Source of the DNA: Lysinibacillus macroides
GTDB lineage: Bacteria > Bacillota > Bacilli > Bacillales_A > Planococcaceae
NCBI RefSeq assembly: GCF_001281525.1
Contig: NZ_LGCI01000010.1
Span: 672,869 to 736,868 of the forward strand
Direction: 5' to 3'
Length of the DNA stretch: 64,000 nucleotides
Positions 47,705-57,026 of the stretch are shown here, in pieces. The translations under genes and the position numbers were made by a program. Position 1 is the stretch's first letter; every line of letters begins with the position of its first letter. The notes under the pieces were generated by a model. The model ran no database searches. It had not been told where the DNA came from and worked only from the letters and a program-made list of their open reading frames with translations.

Positions 47705-47738
47705 ATAAAGACATACTTTTAAATAGGTATGTCTTTTT
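47705..47738 (+). terminator. Terminator of the hypothetical gene
   Basis: AAAGACATAC (47707-47716) pairs perfectly with GTATGTCTTT (47727-47736), followed by T. Confidence 0.88.
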
Positions 47739-47903
47739 ATTATTTATTTTAAGCCTTGCCATTTTAGTGCGTTTCTATCATAGCAACTTTCTATCGTTTC
47801 TGGAAAGTAAGTCATTACGCTGTACAAATCTCTCGCATGTTTGCAGCATCAATTCAAGCTATAATGGAATCGTACAAATTCTACGATAGGGGTTTATCAA
47901 AAC

Positions 47904-48746
47904 ATGAATATTCAAGAAGCATTACAAAACTTTTCTACTATGGGGCTCTCTGAACGGCAAGCATTTATATTACAGCAGGGTGAATGGCTATTACAAGAAA
48001 TGCTGACGCATATTGGCTCTGTCGATGCTGAATTACGTGATCATACTATTTATCGCACATTTATCGAGTTACTAAGTGATAATTTATTAAGCACACAGCA
48101 GCTGCAATATTTATTTCAAACAGCAATAAGCGAAGATTTCTTGTATTTACAGATAGGTGAAAACGGCACAGATAGCGTTTTTACTCGCTCCTTCTCTGCT
48201 CTGCTTGTCGCTGGTCTACTTGCAAAGGATACTGAATTACTTGTTTTACATGATGATGACTTGCAAACTTTCTTTAAAAAAATTGGGCGCTATTTACTAT
48301 TAGAGCAAGATACAAGAGGATATGTACAAGACAAAGGATGGGCTCATAGCATTGCACATGGTGCAGATTTAGCGGCAACAATGATTAAACACCCCAAATT
48401 TGACTTACAATACGCCCCCTCTATCTTACATGCATTAAAGCTTGTCACTTGGAAAGACATCGTTTATACCAATGATGAAGAGGAGCGTTTCGTCAATATT
48501 GTGGAGGCGTTATGGGATCAGCAATATTCTGAGGAAGCACTTATTGAATTTGTTGAACAGGCTTTTGATAAATTTGAAATACACTTAATGACACAGGGCT
48601 ATAATGACAGCTTCTTTAGCGGGCGTACTTGTACATTAAACTTTATGAAAACATTGTACTTTTCTTTAAAAATGAATAATAAAGCCCCTCAGCTTCAAAA
48701 CATGATTTATGGACAAGTAGCGAAATGGTTAAAGCTTGGTGCCTAA
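47904..48746 (+). CDS. DUF2785-family protein
   Basis: A 280-residue cytoplasmic helical protein. The stretch GYVQDKGWAHSIAHGADL (about residues 146-163) is the hallmark of DUF2785, an all-helical family of unknown function. A TATAAT -10 lies at 47860-47865 with no clear -35. AGGGG precedes the ATG by about ten bases. No operon partner was seen. Confidence 0.85.
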   Translation: MNIQEALQNFSTMGLSERQAFILQQGEWLLQEMLTHIGSVDAELRDHTIYRTFIELLSDNLLSTQQLQYLFQTAISEDFLYLQIGENGTDSVFTRSFSALLVAGLLAKDTELLVLHDDDLQTFFKKIGRYLLLEQDTRGYVQDKGWAHSIAHGADLAATMIKHPKFDLQYAPSILHALKLVTWKDIVYTNDEEERFVNIVEALWDQQYSEEALIEFVEQAFDKFEIHLMTQGYNDSFFSGRTCTLNFMKTLYFSLKMNNKAPQLQNMIYGQVAKWLKLGA

Positions 48747-48812
48747 CAAAGCTTTAAAAAAAGCTAATTTAATGCGTATCCTTCTTATTTTGCATACTTT
48801 TTTCTACCTCAC

Positions 48813-48850
48813 TAGCAAACTAGGTCAACTCTTAGTTTGCTTTTTATTTT
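48813..48850 (+). terminator. Terminator of the DUF2785 gene
   Basis: GCAAACTA (48815-48822) pairs with TAGTTTGC (48833-48840), followed by a T-rich run. Confidence 0.8.
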
Positions 48851-49083
48851 TCAGACAAAACATAAAATGGGTTTTTTTGGATACACAAGAAATTTTATTA
48901 TTATTCCAAAATAACAATAATCCTTCCTAACTTCTTCTTCCCTCTCTATTTTTGTCAGTAAAAATCCATCCTATTATTTCCTCAAGATATTATAGCCTCT
49001 ACTCCCTTTTTTAAAAAAAGGCAAATAAAAAATAAACCCACACCCGGTAAATCCCTGACTTTATTACAAAACAGCGTCTAAAA

Positions 49084-49103
49084 TGTGAAATGGATTTTTC
49101 ACA
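49084..49103 (+). repeat. Inverted repeat TGTGAAA-N6-TTTCACA upstream of qox
   Basis: Perfect 7-base arms. The half-sites resemble those of redox regulators Rex and Fnr, but the gap is four bases wider than either consensus, so identity is open. Confidence 0.45.
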
Positions 49104-49384
49104 AAAAAATTTATTTACTTAGGTAAACATCGAAAATCCAGTGTTTTCAACGTTTTTACAGTGTTTAATAAACCAAACTTCAAAATGTTAATATTAAAAT
49201 AATGTTTTCTGTTCAAAAAATGTTCAAATTCAACTCCACTTTACTATCATTTTTATAACAAAATAATGTTTTTTCTTAAAAACAGGGCGTATAATCCAAT
49301 GTGCAAACAACGATACATTGTGACAATCATAACTAGGCAAGTATGTATTTAAAACGATTGCACAGATGCTAACGCTTGCATCAG

Positions 49385-49454
49385 ATCAATCAACAGTAGT
49401 TTGTATGTTTCAGCATGAGCCATGCCATTGGAAATTTTTCTGTTGTTGATTGAT
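49385..49454 (+). repeat. Hairpin in the qox leader
   Basis: Eleven perfectly paired bases (49385-49395 with 49444-49454) enclose a 48-base loop that contains a smaller GCATG/CATGC helix. No T run follows, so it is not a terminator. Confidence 0.5.
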
Positions 49455-49560
49455 ACCCCAAGATAAAAGAGGTGACCTCAGTATCTACTATTTGTAAATG
49501 TGACACTGACAAAAAACACATGAATTTTATGAATAGCCGTTCTATAGAAAGGAGTCAAAC

Positions 49561-50460
49561 ATGAAGAAAAAATTAAGTTTACTGTTTGTAGCATTAAGTG
49601 CTCTTCTTGCTGGATGTGAACCATTAACAGTGTTCAATCCAAAAGGACCTAATGCTGAAACATTATCAAACACAATTATCTTATCCATTATTACAATGGC
49701 CTTTATATTGCTAGTCGTGTATGTGCTTTTAGCCTTTATGCTTACAAAATATCGTGCATCAAAAGCAGCTGCAGATTATGAGCCTCCTCATGAAGAAGGA
49801 AGCCATCTGCTTGAAATTACATGGACAGTAATTCCAATTATTATCGTAGCATTTTTGGCGATTGTAACTGTTAAAACAACATCTACTGTAGAAGCGCAGC
49901 CAGCAGGTTATGACGATAAGGAGCCTTTAGTGATTTATGCATCATCATCAAACTGGAAATGGCATTTTAGTTATCCAGAAGAAGGTGTTGAAACAGTTAA
50001 CTATGTAAACATTCCGGTGGATCGTCCAATCGAGTTTAAACTTTACTCATTTGGTCCAATTACAAGTTTCTGGATTCCTCAATTAGCCGGTCAAAAATAT
50101 GCGATGAGTGATATGTTAACAACAATCCACCTTGCAGCAGATGAAGTTGGTTCATTTATGGGACGTAACTCTAACTTTAATGGACGCGGCTTTGCAGAAA
50201 TGGAATTTGAAGCACAATCTATGACACAAGAAGACTTCGATAAATGGGTGGCTGATGTCAAAGCGAAAGAGGCCCCATTAACAGAAGAAAAATTTGATGA
50301 GCTTTTAGAGGCAGAACATGTTGGTCGCCAAAGCTTCTCATCTACACACTTAGATTTTAGACCTGCACCAATGGAACATGGTAAACACATGAATATGGAC
50401 GATATGGAACATGATGATATGACTGATGAAAACATGGACCATGAACATTCAGGTCATTAA
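49561..50460 (+). CDS. qoxA: Quinol oxidase subunit II
   Basis: Subunit II of a haem-copper menaquinol oxidase, 299 residues. The lipoprotein signal ends LLAGC with Cys at 19. Two membrane helices follow (about 40-62 and 83-103), then the cupredoxin domain. The dinuclear CuA ligand set (Cys-x3-Cys) of cytochrome c oxidases is absent (the loop reads SFWIPQLAGQKYAM), so the donor is a quinol. The C-terminus has an unusual Met/His/Asp-rich tail (HGKHMNMDDMEHDDMTDENM, then DHEHSGH) that could bind metal. Confidence 0.94.
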   Translation: MKKKLSLLFVALSALLAGCEPLTVFNPKGPNAETLSNTIILSIITMAFILLVVYVLLAFMLTKYRASKAAADYEPPHEEGSHLLEITWTVIPIIIVAFLAIVTVKTTSTVEAQPAGYDDKEPLVIYASSSNWKWHFSYPEEGVETVNYVNIPVDRPIEFKLYSFGPITSFWIPQLAGQKYAMSDMLTTIHLAADEVGSFMGRNSNFNGRGFAEMEFEAQSMTQEDFDKWVADVKAKEAPLTEEKFDELLEAEHVGRQSFSSTHLDFRPAPMEHGKHMNMDDMEHDDMTDENMDHEHSGH

Positions 50461-50510
50461 TATTGAACGCATATACCTATTAACTTTGAATGCTGAAAGG
50501 AGCGCATCCA

Positions 50511-52454
50511 ATGAGTATGGAAGAATTATTCCATCCAATGCAAGAACCGATGATTTTAGCGGCAGCTATAAGTATCGTAGTTGGTGCAATGGTAATCGTA
50601 GCAGGCCTTACTTATTTTAAAAAATGGGGCTATTTCTACAAAAACTGGCTCTCAACTGTTGACCATAAAAAAATCGGGATTATGTATATCGCAGTAGCCT
50701 TATTAATGCTATTCCGCGGTGGTATCGATGCACTATTAATGCGTGCACAAACAGCCGTTCCAGATAACGGACTTCTCGATGCACAACACTATAATGAAAT
50801 TTTCACAACACACGGTTTATTAATGATTCTATTTATGGCGATGCCATTTGTTATCGGCTTAATGAACATTGTCATTCCACTTCAAATCGGTGCACGTGAC
50901 GTTGCTTTCCCACGTCTAAACGCTGTCAGCTTCTGGCTATTTGCAGCAGGTGCTGGTTTATTAAACTTATCATTCATTATCGGTGGTTCACCAGACGCTG
51001 GTTGGACAGCCTACTTCCCTCTTGCAAGTACGGATTTTAGTCCGACTGTAGGGAATAACTATTATTCTTTAGCCCTTCAATTATCAGGTATTGGTACTTT
51101 AATGACAGGTGTTAACTTTATCACGACGATCATTAAAATGCGTGCTCCTGGTATGACATTAATGAAAATGCCAATGTTTTCTTGGTCAATTTTAATTACA
51201 AACATTATTATCGTATTCGCGTTCCCAGTCTTAACTGTAGCGCTTGCTCTTATGATGTTTGACCGTCAATTCGGCACAAAATTCTTTGCGATGCAAGACG
51301 GTGGTATGGATATGCTTTGGGCCAACCTTTTCTGGGTTTGGGGGCATCCTGAGGTTTATATCGTTATCCTACCTGCTTTCGGTATTTTCTCAGAAATTAT
51401 TGCGACATTTGCACGTAAAAACTTATACGGTTACAAATCAATGGTGATGAGTATGGTGGTCATTTCCCTACTATCATTCGTAGTTTGGGCCCACCACTTC
51501 TATACAATGGGTCATGGTGTAATGGTAAACAGTGTTTTCTCTATTACAACAATGGCAATCGCCGTTCCTACTGGGGTTAAAATATTCAACTGGCTACTCA
51601 CAATGAGGCACGGGAAAATTCAATTTACAACACCGATGCTTTATGCACTTGGCTTTATTCCTATCTTCACAATTGGTGGGGTTACAGGGGTAATGCTCGC
51701 GATGGCAAGTGCCGACTACCAATATCATAATACGATGTTCTTAGTTGCCCACTTCCACTATGTATTAATTCCAGGTACAGTATTTGGTGTGCTTGCAGGT
51801 TACCACTACTGGTGGCCAAAAATGTTCGGTTTCCGTCTAAATGAAAAATTAGGGAAAGCTGGTTTCTGGTTTATTGCCATCAGCTTCAACGTAACATTCT
51901 TCCCACTATTCATTTTAGGTTTAGATGGTTATGCTCGTCGTATGTACACTTATTCTGAGTCTACTGGTTATGGTCCATTGAACATGTTATCGTTCGTCGG
52001 TGCGCTAGGACTTGCAGTCGGCTTTGCATTAATTGTCTATAACATTTACTACAGCTGGAAACATATGCCTCGCAATGAAAAGGCAGATGTTTGGGATGGT
52101 CGTACACTTGAGTGGGCTACTCATTCTCCAGTACCAGAATATAACTTTGCCGTAGTGCCTACTGTTACTCGCTTAGATGAGTTTTGGTTCGCAAAAAAAG
52201 AAGGTCGCGATATTACTGCAGGTCCAATCGAAAAAATTCACATGCCAAATAATACAGGCACACCATTCTGGATGAGTGGATTCTTCTTCCTTGCAGCATT
52301 CTTCGCTGTATTCAATCTATGGATTCCAGCCATCATCAGTATGCTTGGTGTATTTGGCTTCATGATCCATCGTTCATTCGAAAAAGATCATGGTCGTTAC
52401 ATTTCAGTTGAGGAAGTAATGGCAACTGAGAAAAGCTTGAGAGGTGATAAATAA
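50511..52454 (+). CDS. qoxB: Quinol oxidase subunit I
   Basis: The catalytic haem-copper subunit, 647 residues from ATG 50511. GAAAGGAG precedes that ATG, while the frame itself opens at 50490. Haem and CuB ligands are visible: the first helix histidine in [11 protein letters not shown], the cross-linked His-Tyr region [17 protein letters not shown], the HH pair in [12 protein letters not shown] and the last histidines in [12 protein letters not shown]. About 14-15 membrane helices. It reduces O2 to water and pumps protons. Confidence 0.97.
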   Translation: MSMEELFHPMQEPMILAAAISIVVGAMVIVAGLTYFKKWGYFYKNWLSTVDHKKIGIMYIAVALLMLFRGGIDALLMRAQTAVPDNGLLDAQHYNEIFTTHGLLMILFMAMPFVIGLMNIVIPLQIGARDVAFPRLNAVSFWLFAAGAGLLNLSFIIGGSPDAGWTAYFPLASTDFSPTVGNNYYSLALQLSGIGTLMTGVNFITTIIKMRAPGMTLMKMPMFSWSILITNIIIVFAFPVLTVALALMMFDRQFGTKFFAMQDGGMDMLWANLFWVWGHPEVYIVILPAFGIFSEIIATFARKNLYGYKSMVMSMVVISLLSFVVWAHHFYTMGHGVMVNSVFSITTMAIAVPTGVKIFNWLLTMRHGKIQFTTPMLYALGFIPIFTIGGVTGVMLAMASADYQYHNTMFLVAHFHYVLIPGTVFGVLAGYHYWWPKMFGFRLNEKLGKAGFWFIAISFNVTFFPLFILGLDGYARRMYTYSESTGYGPLNMLSFVGALGLAVGFALIVYNIYYSWKHMPRNEKADVWDGRTLEWATHSPVPEYNFAVVPTVTRLDEFWFAKKEGRDITAGPIEKIHMPNNTGTPFWMSGFFFLAAFFAVFNLWIPAIISMLGVFGFMIHRSFEKDHGRYISVEEVMATEKSLRGDK

Positions 52455-52455
52455 T

Positions 52456-53055
52456 ATGAAAATCGATTCTTCACTTCCATTAGAATATAGTACAGAGGAA
52501 AACCGTCTAAAAATCTTTGGTTTTTGGATTTTCCTTGGCGCCGAAATCGTGTTATTTGCCACATTATTTACAGTGTATTTCACACTTCATACACGTACAG
52601 GTAGTGGACCAAATGGTGCCGAAATTTTCGAATTAACTCCAGTTCTATGGGAAACATTCTTATTATTAACAAGTAGTTTCACAATTGGTCTTGGTGTTCA
52701 TGCAATGCGTATCGGTCGTAAAAAAGCGATGATGACATTCTTTATCATCACTCTTTTACTAGGTCTTGGCTTCTTAGCTATTGAGATTGATGAATTTGTC
52801 ACTTATGTACACGAAGGTGCGACGATTCAAACAAGCGCATTCTTATCGTCACTAATGACTCTACTTGGAACGCACGGTGCCCACGTAACATTTGGTTTCT
52901 TCTGGGGCGTAGCTATTTTAATCCAAGTAGCTAAACGTGGTTTAAATCCACAAACAGCGAACAAAGCGTTTATCTTCTCATTGTACTGGCATTTCCTAGA
53001 CGTTGTTTGGATTTTCATCTTCAGCTTCGTCTACTTGAAAGGACTGATTAGCTGA
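52456..53055 (+). CDS. qoxC: Quinol oxidase subunit III
   Basis: A 199-residue membrane protein with five helices, the short subunit III type found in quinol oxidases. IFGFWIFLGAEIVLFATLF and LLGTHGAHVTFGFFWG are typical. ATG at 52456 lies one base after the qoxB stop, with GAGGTGATAAAT upstream. Its TGA overlaps the qoxD ATG. Confidence 0.96.
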   Translation: MKIDSSLPLEYSTEENRLKIFGFWIFLGAEIVLFATLFTVYFTLHTRTGSGPNGAEIFELTPVLWETFLLLTSSFTIGLGVHAMRIGRKKAMMTFFIITLLLGLGFLAIEIDEFVTYVHEGATIQTSAFLSSLMTLLGTHGAHVTFGFFWGVAILIQVAKRGLNPQTANKAFIFSLYWHFLDVVWIFIFSFVYLKGLIS

Positions 53056-53339
53056 TGAAGGAATTATTCCCAAAACAACATGTGATGGGCTTCGGCTTTT
53101 CACTATTACTAACAATCGTAGCTTTAGCAGTTGTAAAATTTGATATGTCTCTTAATATGGCATTTGGAATTTTACTAGTAACTGCTCTTGCACAGGCAAC
53201 TGTACAATTAGTATTATTTATGCATATTGGTGAATCTGAAGATAAGAAAACATTATATACAACGATTTTATATTCAGTATTCGTAGGAGTTGTCACAATC
53301 ATTGGTACATTATTTGCCATGATCTGGGGCTATCATTAA
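53055..53339 (+). CDS. qoxD: Quinol oxidase subunit IV
   Basis: A 94-residue membrane protein with three helices, the small accessory subunit that stabilises the oxidase. Motif ATVQLVLFMHIGES is typical. It is coupled to qoxC by an ATGA overlap and ends the operon. Confidence 0.95.
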   Translation: MKELFPKQHVMGFGFSLLLTIVALAVVKFDMSLNMAFGILLVTALAQATVQLVLFMHIGESEDKKTLYTTILYSVFVGVVTIIGTLFAMIWGYH

Positions 53340-53343
53340 TAAA

Positions 53344-53400
53344 CAAAAAGCTGTCTCAAAATACCATGCTAAATGGTATTTTGACGACAGCTTTTATTTG
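53344..53400 (+). terminator. Strong terminator of qoxABCD
   Basis: AAAAGCTGTC (53346-53355) pairs with GACAGCTTTT (53386-53395). The stem continues as AAAATACCAT/ATGGTATTTT (53358-53367 with 53373-53382), giving about 20 base pairs. Confidence 0.92.
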
Positions 53401-53524
53401 ATTCCTTTGACCCTCATCAGCTAGTACAATCCGATGATTTTCTTTAAATAACGAAACTTTTCCTTTTTTACCATGTATACTAGATTAAGATAGTAATTAT
53501 TATCGAAAATAGGAGATGAAGCGA

Positions 53525-54382
53525 ATGAAGAAATTTATCAAAGTATTAGCAGTTGGGACACTCGCATTAACACTCGCTGCTTGTAATTCTAGCGCTACGC
53601 CTAAAAAGGAGACAACAAAGACAAGTGACCTTACTTTAGAGCAAGTATATGACAAGGCTGTAGAACGCCAAGCAAACATTAAAAGCGCAAGTGCTACTAT
53701 GGATATGACACAGGCAACAAAGGTTAGTGCTGGTGAGGAAACGATGGAGCTTTCTTCTAGCACAAAAATGGATATGGATTTTATCGTTGATCCGCTTGAA
53801 ATGCATTTATCAGGCACGATGACGATGCCTAATATGTTCGGTGAAGGTGGAGAAACAACAGACTTACCGATAGAAATGTATATGAAACAAGGTACAGGAT
53901 TCTTCATGAAGGATACAGCATCTGATAGCTGGTTAAAGCTTCCAGATGATAACTTTGATGACATTTTAGAGCAAACAGCTTCCTCTGCAGATGCAAAGGA
54001 GCAATTAGAGCAGCTAAAATCATTTATCAATGACTTTTCATTTGAACAAACAGATGATGAATATGTACTGACATTAGATGCAGAAGGCGATAAATTTAAA
54101 GCATTAATTGATGAAGAAATTGAAAAATCAATGCAAGGTATGGAACTAGGTGAAAATCCACTAGATGGACTAACAATTGATCAAATCAACTATGTTTTAT
54201 ACATTGACAAAGATACATTTGATACAAACAAAATGGATATGAAATTTGATTTAAAAATGAATGTTGAAGGGCAAGAATTAACAATGAATACAAAATCAGT
54301 CATCACATACACTGAATTCGATCACCTAAAAACAATTGATATCCCTCAAGAAGTTATCGATAACGCACAAACAATTGAGTAA
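53525..54382 (+). CDS. DUF6612-type lipoprotein
   Basis: A 285-residue lipoprotein: the signal peptide ends LTLAAC (Cys 20), followed by a Lys/Thr-rich linker. The body has alternating beta strands and methionine-rich segments (SATMDMTQATKV, STKMDMDFIV, LHLSGTMTMPNMF-like), resembling LolA/LppX-like beta half-barrels of the DUF6612 group. AGGAGATG gives the start at 53525, not 53516. It is monocistronic. A role in lipid or hydrophobic-ligand handling is only a fold-based guess. Confidence 0.8.
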   Translation: MKKFIKVLAVGTLALTLAACNSSATPKKETTKTSDLTLEQVYDKAVERQANIKSASATMDMTQATKVSAGEETMELSSSTKMDMDFIVDPLEMHLSGTMTMPNMFGEGGETTDLPIEMYMKQGTGFFMKDTASDSWLKLPDDNFDDILEQTASSADAKEQLEQLKSFINDFSFEQTDDEYVLTLDAEGDKFKALIDEEIEKSMQGMELGENPLDGLTIDQINYVLYIDKDTFDTNKMDMKFDLKMNVEGQELTMNTKSVITYTEFDHLKTIDIPQEVIDNAQTIE

Positions 54383-54387
54383 GTAAA

Positions 54388-54433
54388 ATAACCTGCCTGT
54401 CGCTACCTTAGCGTACAAGCAGGTTGTTTTTTC
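54388..54433. terminator. Terminator shared by the lipoprotein and UspA genes
   Basis: AACCTGC (54390-54396) pairs with GCAGGTT (54419-54425), and an inner CGCTA/TAGCG helix adds stability. T-rich runs occur on both strands between the two convergent genes. Confidence 0.8.
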
Positions 54434-54437
54434 TCAT

Positions 54438-54857
54438 CTAGCGTACAATTAACACATCACACGATGCATGACGAGCCACTTTTTCTGCAACGGACCCTAA
54501 CAGCATTTTTTCCATTCGATTTAACCCCGTTGCCCCACAAACAATTAAATCAACATCTGGTAGTTGTGTTAAGATTGCTTTAGGCAAGCCTGCCTCTACC
54601 ACAGACTCCACCTCTTTCACACCTGCCTGTAGCGCATCCTTTGCCAATTTTTCAATTTTACTGCTATTTTCCTTTTTTAAGGCCTCTGCATATTTTAAAT
54701 CATAAGCTGAAGCCGCACCAAATGATTTTGTATCAATTACGCTGACTAATAGCAATGTAGCGTGATACTGAATGGCTAATTGACTGGCTCTTTCAAAAGC
54801 CTTTAATGATTGCTCTGAGAAATCAATTGCTACTGCGATTTTAAGATAGTTAGCCAC
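54438..54857 (-). CDS. Universal stress protein UspA family
   Basis: A 139-residue single-domain Usp protein of the ATP-binding type. IAVAIDFSEQSLKAFERA opens it, and the nucleotide motif G-x2-G-x9-G-S is intact (GATGLNRMEKMLLGS, near residues 107-121). It is a cytoplasmic stress-response protein. No operon partner was seen. Confidence 0.93.
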   Translation of the reverse strand: MANYLKIAVAIDFSEQSLKAFERASQLAIQYHATLLLVSVIDTKSFGAASAYDLKYAEALKKENSSKIEKLAKDALQAGVKEVESVVEAGLPKAILTQLPDVDLIVCGATGLNRMEKMLLGSVAEKVARHASCDVLIVR

Positions 54858-55023
54858 GTTAGTCCTCCCCTATTTTTCATACCTTCCTCCATAATTATAC
54901 CATAACGATATTCAATAAAGTTTATGCAATAGACTCTTCTTTTGTAAATAGGCACCCAGCACCTTTGCTAAAAGTAAAATTGCATAACATGTTTTATCAT
55001 GAAACATAAAAAAGGACGCCATC

Positions 55024-55188
55024 CTAGACGCCCCTTTTACTGATTTTTATACTTTCAAACATAATTATTTCGCCTGATGCCTTTGTTTTTTCTAGCACCT
55101 CGAGATAGGCTTCTTTTCGATTGATGAGTCGTTCTTGCTGCACTTTTTGATAAGAGTGTTGAAAATCGTCTATAGTTGCTTTATCCAT
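55024..55188 (-). CDS. Small charged cytoplasmic protein (54 residues)
   Basis: Too short for most callers. GAGGTGAG lies a few bases before ATG 55188. The product is highly charged and predicted helical (MDKATIDDFQHSYQKV, RKEAYLEVLEKTKASGEI). A weak hairpin and T run overlap its end (about 55010-55040). The function is unknown. Confidence 0.6.
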   Translation of the reverse strand: MDKATIDDFQHSYQKVQQERLINRKEAYLEVLEKTKASGEIIMFESIKISKRGV

Positions 55189-55339
55189 AAACTCACCTCG
55201 TAAACATGATCTATTACCCCTATTATATGATTAGAAATTTATTACAGCAATTCTATTTCTATTTTTGATTATATGTTCCCAAAGTTATAAAGGATAAAAG
55301 ACATATAAATATCCCAATGACTATTGATATTTATCTATA

Positions 55340-55756
55340 CTAGTGCAGGAAATAAGGTAATACCTTTTCTTCAACAGCCTGTTCTCCAGCTTGAATCCAT
55401 TTACTTTTATCATGAATATATCCATCCTTCTCAAGTGGTGTCTGAAATTGGCTTGCTCCAGTTGCATCTAATAATGACCCCTCATCATAATCTAAACCAA
55501 TATTGACAACATGCTTAATCACAAATGGCTTTTGAAAACGAATTTGTGCATCTTCATTATCAAGCTCACCTGCTGTGACGATAAAGGGCACGCGTAAATA
55601 AATCGTTTCTCCCTCTTCCTTCCACAATATGGAGTCGAAGCTTCCTTTATCATATTCCCAATTTCCACCAATCGTAAAACCTTGATTGATAATTTTATCT
55701 CGCAAATAACCAAAACCAATTTCTTTGCCAATAATTTTTGACTCAAATTGTAACAT
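55340..55756 (-). CDS. YugN-like family protein
   Basis: A 138-residue cytoplasmic protein matching the YugN-like family. GGNWEYDKGSFDSILW and YLRVPFIVTAGELDNEDA are characteristic, and the C-terminus (QAGEQAVEEKVLPYFL) is conserved. No biochemical function is established for the family. The start is ATG with GGAGGATG before it. Confidence 0.85.
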   Translation of the reverse strand: MLQFESKIIGKEIGFGYLRDKIINQGFTIGGNWEYDKGSFDSILWKEEGETIYLRVPFIVTAGELDNEDAQIRFQKPFVIKHVVNIGLDYDEGSLLDATGASQFQTPLEKDGYIHDKSKWIQAGEQAVEEKVLPYFLH

Positions 55757-55900
55757 TGTGCATCCTCCTTTTACTTGCTAAAAGTCTATCCTAAATAGAG
55801 GGATTACAAACACGTTCTATTAGCTACTTATTCCATGAAAATATCCTCTAAAATAAGATATGGTATACTAGCTACGATGAATAATTAGAAGGTGAATTTT

Positions 55901-56905
55901 ATGCTAGAAGTTAGTGAAAGTAAATTAACACAATATGGTATGCATTTTATAAGTGAATCACTTATTTTAGGGGAAGAGGCATTTACACAGCCTGAGGTAA
56001 TGCTAGAAGCAGCCTTTACACAGCTCGCCTTTCATAAAATAGATATGGAGCAGCAGTACGAATTTTTCCATGAAACAAATATTGCTCTTAATGAGGTTTT
56101 TACTTATGTACAGGCAATTTTTGCACAGGAAAATAGCTTTCTTGAACAATCTCAAAATATTGCTAAACACTTACATAGTGTGTCCCAGCATCCCAATATA
56201 AAAAGTGGTGAGCTATTTATTGGATTGTTTGACAATTGTTTATTAGTGGATGAAGCTAAAAAAGTAATCGCCATTGTCAAAATTGATGAAAAAGAAACAT
56301 TTTTGGATGTACAAAACGACCATCATACAATGACAGTCAACGGTATCGATGGTATTAATGTTAAAAAAATTAATAATGCAGCAATTATTATTGATAGGGG
56401 ACTAGAGCAACCTCCTGCTGTTTTTATCAAAACAAAACGTAAAGAGGATATTGTTTATTGGCAAGAGCGTTTTTTAAAAATAAAAGCAGCAGATGAGCAT
56501 TATTATAAAACAAATTTAGCCTTAGTTGAGTGTAAGAAATATATTTTAAAAGAAGAGCATTATACAAGCACAGAGAAGCTAGGGCTGTTAAACAAAACAT
56601 TGGACTATTTTAGACAGGAAGAGGAGTTTCACGTAGACCATTATATTGATGCGGTGTTTGAGCAAGTAGACGCGACCCAAAAGGATATGATCGTCAACAC
56701 TGTTAAGCCTTATGAAACCATTATTTCGGATAGCGCACTTGAAAAGGCGGAAAAGACATATAAACGTAAAATTAAGTTGGATTCCCATATTGAAATCCAA
56801 GTAAATATTCAGCATATTGAGCAAATCGACGAACTGATTGAGGTAGGCTATGATGAAGCAACCAATCGAAAGTTCTATAAAATCTATTTCCAGGACGAAA
56901 TGTAA
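55901..56905 (+). CDS. Nucleoid-associated protein, NdpA/YejK family
   Basis: A 334-residue protein of the 37-kDa nucleoid-associated family (YejK/NdpA). It has an N-terminal helical region, a central beta segment with acidic turns (LFIGLFDNCLLVDEAKKV, KIDEKETFLDV) and a C-terminal helical part (about 215-334). ATG 55901 has AAGGTG upstream, and the frame opens at GTG 55892 inside it. The role in chromosome organisation is inferred from the family. In low-GC Gram-positives these proteins are often accessory. Confidence 0.8.
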   Translation: MLEVSESKLTQYGMHFISESLILGEEAFTQPEVMLEAAFTQLAFHKIDMEQQYEFFHETNIALNEVFTYVQAIFAQENSFLEQSQNIAKHLHSVSQHPNIKSGELFIGLFDNCLLVDEAKKVIAIVKIDEKETFLDVQNDHHTMTVNGIDGINVKKINNAAIIIDRGLEQPPAVFIKTKRKEDIVYWQERFLKIKAADEHYYKTNLALVECKKYILKEEHYTSTEKLGLLNKTLDYFRQEEEFHVDHYIDAVFEQVDATQKDMIVNTVKPYETIISDSALEKAEKTYKRKIKLDSHIEIQVNIQHIEQIDELIEVGYDEATNRKFYKIYFQDEM

Positions 56906-57026
56906 CAAGGTAAAAATCTGCTTTAAATGAGGATACAAAGTTAAAATTTTTCTAAAAAGATAAAACTTTTTCAATTGGTAAAAAGTCCAATAATTGGTAA
57001 CACCAGTTAATCTAAAAGGAGAATTG

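Larger units (their letters stand above)
48853..49560 (+). promoter_or_regulatory. Long upstream region of the qox operon
   Basis: About 700 bases without a supported gene. A TATAAT -10 at 49290-49295 lacks a good -35 and would give a leader of about 260 bases. Within that leader ATCAATCAACA (49385-49395) pairs perfectly with TGTTGATTGAT (49444-49454). Further upstream an inverted repeat occurs at 49084-49103. The Shine-Dalgarno of qoxA is AAAGGAG just before 49561. Confidence 0.5.

Noticed and set aside
49350-49366. Possible cre site in the qox leader
   Set aside because: It misses the consensus at two or three fixed positions, unlike the perfect site at 60474.
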